Assembly: GCA_013204555.1 (NCBI GenBank)
Contig: JABMNO010000032.1
Coordinates: forward strand, 62,001 to 126,000
Direction of reading: 5' to 3'
Origin: Chloroflexota bacterium
GTDB taxonomy: Bacteria; Chloroflexota; Dehalococcoidia; Lucifugimonadales; Lucifugimonadaceae
DNA: 64,000 bases
Each line of letters starts with the position of its first letter. The first letter of the stretch is position 1. Under the pieces are notes generated by a model, which saw nothing but the letters and a program-made list of their open reading frames with translations, was not told the DNA's origin and ran no database searches. Shown here piece after piece: positions 61,675 through 64,000 of this stretch. The position numbers were made by a program, and so were the translations under genes.

Positions 61675-62448
61675 ATGTTGAATCTTGAACTGACTCGCCC
61701 ACTTGCCATTATCGATGTTCAATCGACCGGTGTTGATCCAACCACCGCGCGGATTGTGTCTCTGGGCGTGTTGAAAATCGACCCGGATGGCACTGAGCAT
61801 CTGCGCTCGGTGCGGTTCAATCCCGGAACGCCGATACCGGCAGGCGCAACCGCTGTTCACGGGATAACCGACGAAGAGGTTGCTGATTTCCCGCCGTTTC
61901 GCTCGTTCGCGACGGCGCTTGCGGGCCACCTGGAGGATTGCGACCTGGCTGGCTTTGGCATCGAACGCTTCGGCGCTCCGCTGCTGCAGGCCGAGTTCAA
62001 GCGGGCAGGAACACCTTTCGACCTGAAAGGCCGACGGGTAATCGACACTATGTCGATCTTCCACAAGAAGGAACCTCGTGACTTTCAGGCCGCTTACGAG
62101 GTATTCGTGGGTGGAGTGGCACCGCCCCGCTCTGACTCCGAGGCGTTTGTGAAGGCGTCGCTGGATGTCCTGAGCGGCGAACTTGAGGTCTACGAAGATA
62201 TTGGCAACACCGTCGACGCCCTGCACGAGTTCCTTCATCCGCTGCCTGAGAACGCCGTCGACGAACGCGGGATGTTGATCAGGGCTGAGTCAGGCGATCT
62301 GGTGTTGAACTTTGGTCGTCATAAGGGTCGGTCGGCGAAAGATGTTGCGATGGACGCGCCCGACTACCTTGAGTGGCTCACTGGACAGCCGGACATTCCT
62401 GTGGATATGAAAGCGGCTCTTGCCGAGGAACTTGGGTCCGGCGGATAG
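61675..62448 (+). CDS. DnaQ-like 3'-5' exonuclease homologue, active site degenerate
   Basis: 257 residues from ATG 61675 (conserved sequence begins at once). An exonuclease fold of the DnaQ/RNase T type (~8-165) is followed by an EXOX-C-like module (LVLNFGRHKGRSAKDVA...DYLEWLTG, ~210-245). Compared with the usual DEDDh set, the first motif reads I-D-V-Q-S-T-G (E to Q), the N-x-x-F-D motif reads G-I-E-R-F-G (Asp lost), and the H-x-A-x-x-D helix reads S-D-S-E-A-F-V-K (His and Asp lost). VHGIT is retained. It is probably a non-catalytic nucleic-acid-binding protein; the reading frame is intact and not decaying. Confidence 0.8.
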   Translation: MLNLELTRPLAIIDVQSTGVDPTTARIVSLGVLKIDPDGTEHLRSVRFNPGTPIPAGATAVHGITDEEVADFPPFRSFATALAGHLEDCDLAGFGIERFGAPLLQAEFKRAGTPFDLKGRRVIDTMSIFHKKEPRDFQAAYEVFVGGVAPPRSDSEAFVKASLDVLSGELEVYEDIGNTVDALHEFLHPLPENAVDERGMLIRAESGDLVLNFGRHKGRSAKDVAMDAPDYLEWLTGQPDIPVDMKAALAEELGSGG

Positions 62449-62454
62449 CGAAAA

Positions 62455-62826
62455 TCAGGCGGCGTAGGGCAGGTTGGCCCTCACCGCGTTGATGATCTGA
62501 TCCGGCGTGCACGGCTTTGAGATGATGTCATTGGCCCCAAGGGAGATGGACTTTGCTACGTCTTCAAGTCCGGACCGTGCTGTGAACATGATGATTGGCA
62601 TGTCGCGGGTTTCCGGCTCCCGACGTAATCGCGACAGAACTTCCCATCCGTCGATACCGGGCATCATCACATCCAGGAACATCAGATCTGGCTTCGAGAC
62701 CGTGGCCTGCATGTAGGCAAAGTCGCCATCGACCGCTACCGTCACCTCGTGCCCGACTCTCCGAAGCAACGTAGACACAAGATCACGTGTAGATTGGTCG
62801 TCATCAGCAATGAGAATCATGGCCAT
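62455..62826 (-). CDS. single-domain response regulator (receiver only)
   Basis: 123 residues consisting only of a CheY-like receiver: acidic pair IADDDQ, phospho-acceptor Asp52 (LMFLDVMMPGIDGW), Thr switch (IIMFTARSG) and Lys (IISKPCTPDQ). There is no output domain. The PCTPDQIINAVRANL end resembles receivers of hybrid/multistep relays. The start could be Met1 (62826) or the Met two codons later. No histidine kinase gene is adjacent; its stop is 6 nt from the convergent DnaQ-like gene. Confidence 0.92.
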   Translation of the reverse strand: MAMILIADDDQSTRDLVSTLLRRVGHEVTVAVDGDFAYMQATVSKPDLMFLDVMMPGIDGWEVLSRLRREPETRDMPIIMFTARSGLEDVAKSISLGANDIISKPCTPDQIINAVRANLPYAA

Positions 62827-63021
62827 ACTTGCCTAGCGTGGGGGTCGTGGGTATTACTACCCAATTGTGTGCTCATCTGAGGTCAAAAAACCACGCTCAG
62901 GCGACAGGTTGCGTAAAGATCAAGTGAATAACGGACAGTGACCACTTGTGTGCTTGAGGTTATCGGCCCAACATCTGGCTACTTAATGACCCGCGTGAGG
63001 CAAGAGTAAGGAAAGATCATA

Positions 63022-63987
63022 TTGCCAAAGTTTGTAATGTTGCCTCCACTGGACGATCTCCGTACTGAATGGGCGCGCCGACTATCTGATACTTTGCCCG
63101 AACTCGAGGTAGTTGCCCCTGAGACCGATGACGATGTGTTGCGAGAGATTGTGGATGCCGATGCCGCGTTCGGTTGGGTTCCGCCGGAAGCTTTGAAGCT
63201 CGCCACCAAACTCAAGTGGCTGCAGAACCCCGACGCAGGGCCGTTCCACGGCTACTATTATCCGGAGTTGGTCGACCACCCTGTCACGATCTCGAATCCT
63301 CGTGGCATCTACTTCGATCACATATCGCACCATGTGATGATGTTCATCCTTGGCCTGTCCCGCGGCCTGCCCTACTACCATCGGGCCCAGATCGACGCCC
63401 GGTGGGATCAGGACGCCAGGAAAAGTCAGTACGTAAACCTTCCAGAGTCCACGGTCCTGATATTCGGCGTCGGCGGCATCGGCAGAGAAACAGCGCGCCT
63501 GTGCAACGAATTTGGAGCCCGAGTGATTGGCATTGAGGCCCGGCCGGAACGCGACATGCCAAACGTTGAGGTGCACGGCCCCGAAGAGTTGGACCGCTAT
63601 CTGCCCGAGGCCGACTTCGTGGTCTCAACCGTGCCTCACACCCCAGAGACAGAAGGCATGTGGAACTTAGAACGGTTCAAGATCATGAAGAGCACCGCCT
63701 ATCTCGTCAACATTGGCCGCGGACGCACCATGAAGATCGATGAGCTGGCCGATGCGATCGAATCTGGCGAGATAGCCGGCTGTGGGCTGGACGTATTCGA
63801 GGAAGAGCCGCTTCCAGCCAACCACAAGCTGTGGCAACTGGAGAACGTGCTGCTCACACCCCATGTAGCGGTCAAAGACGCCGAGAACCTGCCCGAGCGC
63901 CGTTACGAGATCATCCTGGAAAACGCCCGCCGCTTCCTGTCAGGCCGAGAGTTGATCAACGTGGTCGACAAGGAAAAGTGGTACTAG
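63022..63987 (+). CDS. D-2-hydroxyacid dehydrogenase family protein
   Basis: 321 residues, NAD(P)-dependent oxidoreductase of the D-isomer-specific 2-hydroxyacid dehydrogenase family. Seen: the catalytic-domain start with LKWLQNPDAGPFHGYYYPEL, the Rossmann fingerprint IFGVGGIGRETARL and Asp/Glu acceptor GIEARPERD, FVVSTVPHTPETEGMWN, VNIGRGRTM (catalytic Arg region) and LLTPHVAVKD (catalytic His). It interconverts a 2-hydroxy and 2-keto acid. The start is TTG 63022 with AAGGAAAG 7 nt upstream; no in-frame ATG precedes the conserved part. Confidence 0.92.
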   Translation: MPKFVMLPPLDDLRTEWARRLSDTLPELEVVAPETDDDVLREIVDADAAFGWVPPEALKLATKLKWLQNPDAGPFHGYYYPELVDHPVTISNPRGIYFDHISHHVMMFILGLSRGLPYYHRAQIDARWDQDARKSQYVNLPESTVLIFGVGGIGRETARLCNEFGARVIGIEARPERDMPNVEVHGPEELDRYLPEADFVVSTVPHTPETEGMWNLERFKIMKSTAYLVNIGRGRTMKIDELADAIESGEIAGCGLDVFEEEPLPANHKLWQLENVLLTPHVAVKDAENLPERRYEIILENARRFLSGRELINVVDKEKWY

Positions 63988-64000
63988 GCAGGGCGTTGTG

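Overview
The window (about 55-58 % GC by eye) looks like a chromosomal segment of a free-living, catabolically versatile bacterium. It has single-copy housekeeping repair genes (recQ, recO, uvrA) mixed with many enzymes for unusual organic substrates: an M81 metallopeptidase, an enolase-superfamily dehydratase, an M19-like amidohydrolase, gamma-glutamyltransferase, a molybdenum hydroxylase, a CoA-transferase, an HpcH/HpaI aldolase and MDR oxidoreductases. With DUF3179, DUF1326/DUF2182 and TTG/GTG starts, this mixture recalls uncultured Chloroflexota (SAR202/Dehalococcoidia-like). That placement is inference; no rRNA or ribosomal-protein gene is present to test it.

Layout. 1-3.8 kb: MFS transporter (cut by the window edge), alpha/beta hydrolase, a DUF3179 lipoprotein split by an in-frame TGA with a hairpin behind it (probable selenoprotein), and a GNAT. 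4-17 kb: recQ, small lipoprotein and membrane proteins, a DUF1326-DUF2182-NrtS-like cluster, recO, a GAF/PAS/GGDEF/EAL regulator, uvrA and a DUF1059 protein. 17-25 kb: a minus-strand block of threonine-aldolase-like, M81, patatin, M19-like and enolase-superfamily genes. 25-33 kb: a large secreted fibronectin-III/dockerin-like protein, gamma-glutamyltransferase, a two-gene molybdenum hydroxylase and cysC. 33-38 kb: a lipoprotein, an aldolase-methyltransferase-(broken GNAT) operon, an atypical thioredoxin-fold protein and a metallophosphoesterase.

38.7-49.2 kb is a metal/redox region: a NarL-type two-component pair, a His/Asp-rich cupredoxin lipoprotein, a cytochrome c lipoprotein, a 62-residue Cys/His-rich protein, DUF302, SHOCT, and a cupredoxin-fused copper P-type ATPase with an amber codon near its start. 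A perfect CsoR-type palindrome lies between the ATPase operon and a divergent YHS-domain gene. Copper export and periplasmic copper/electron handling is the likely common theme.

49-57 kb: CoA-transferase, a membrane protein, tandem MDR oxidoreductases, glutamate-type dehydrogenase, an amidohydrolase and a possible hsdM remnant. 57-61.6 kb is the most mobile-looking part: a six-repeat secreted protein with a dockerin-like tail, a complete insertion sequence with 18-bp terminal repeats, a terminator, a 3' tRNA-Pro fragment (possible attachment-site scar) and an intact tRNA-Leu(CAA). 61.7-64 kb: a catalytically degenerate DnaQ-like protein, a lone receiver domain and a D-2-hydroxyacid dehydrogenase.

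Strongest lead: the DUF3179 gene at 1.5-3.0 kb. TGA replaces the first Cys of the conserved Cys-x-x-Cys, and a perfect 7-bp hairpin with a G in its loop starts 15 nt later.
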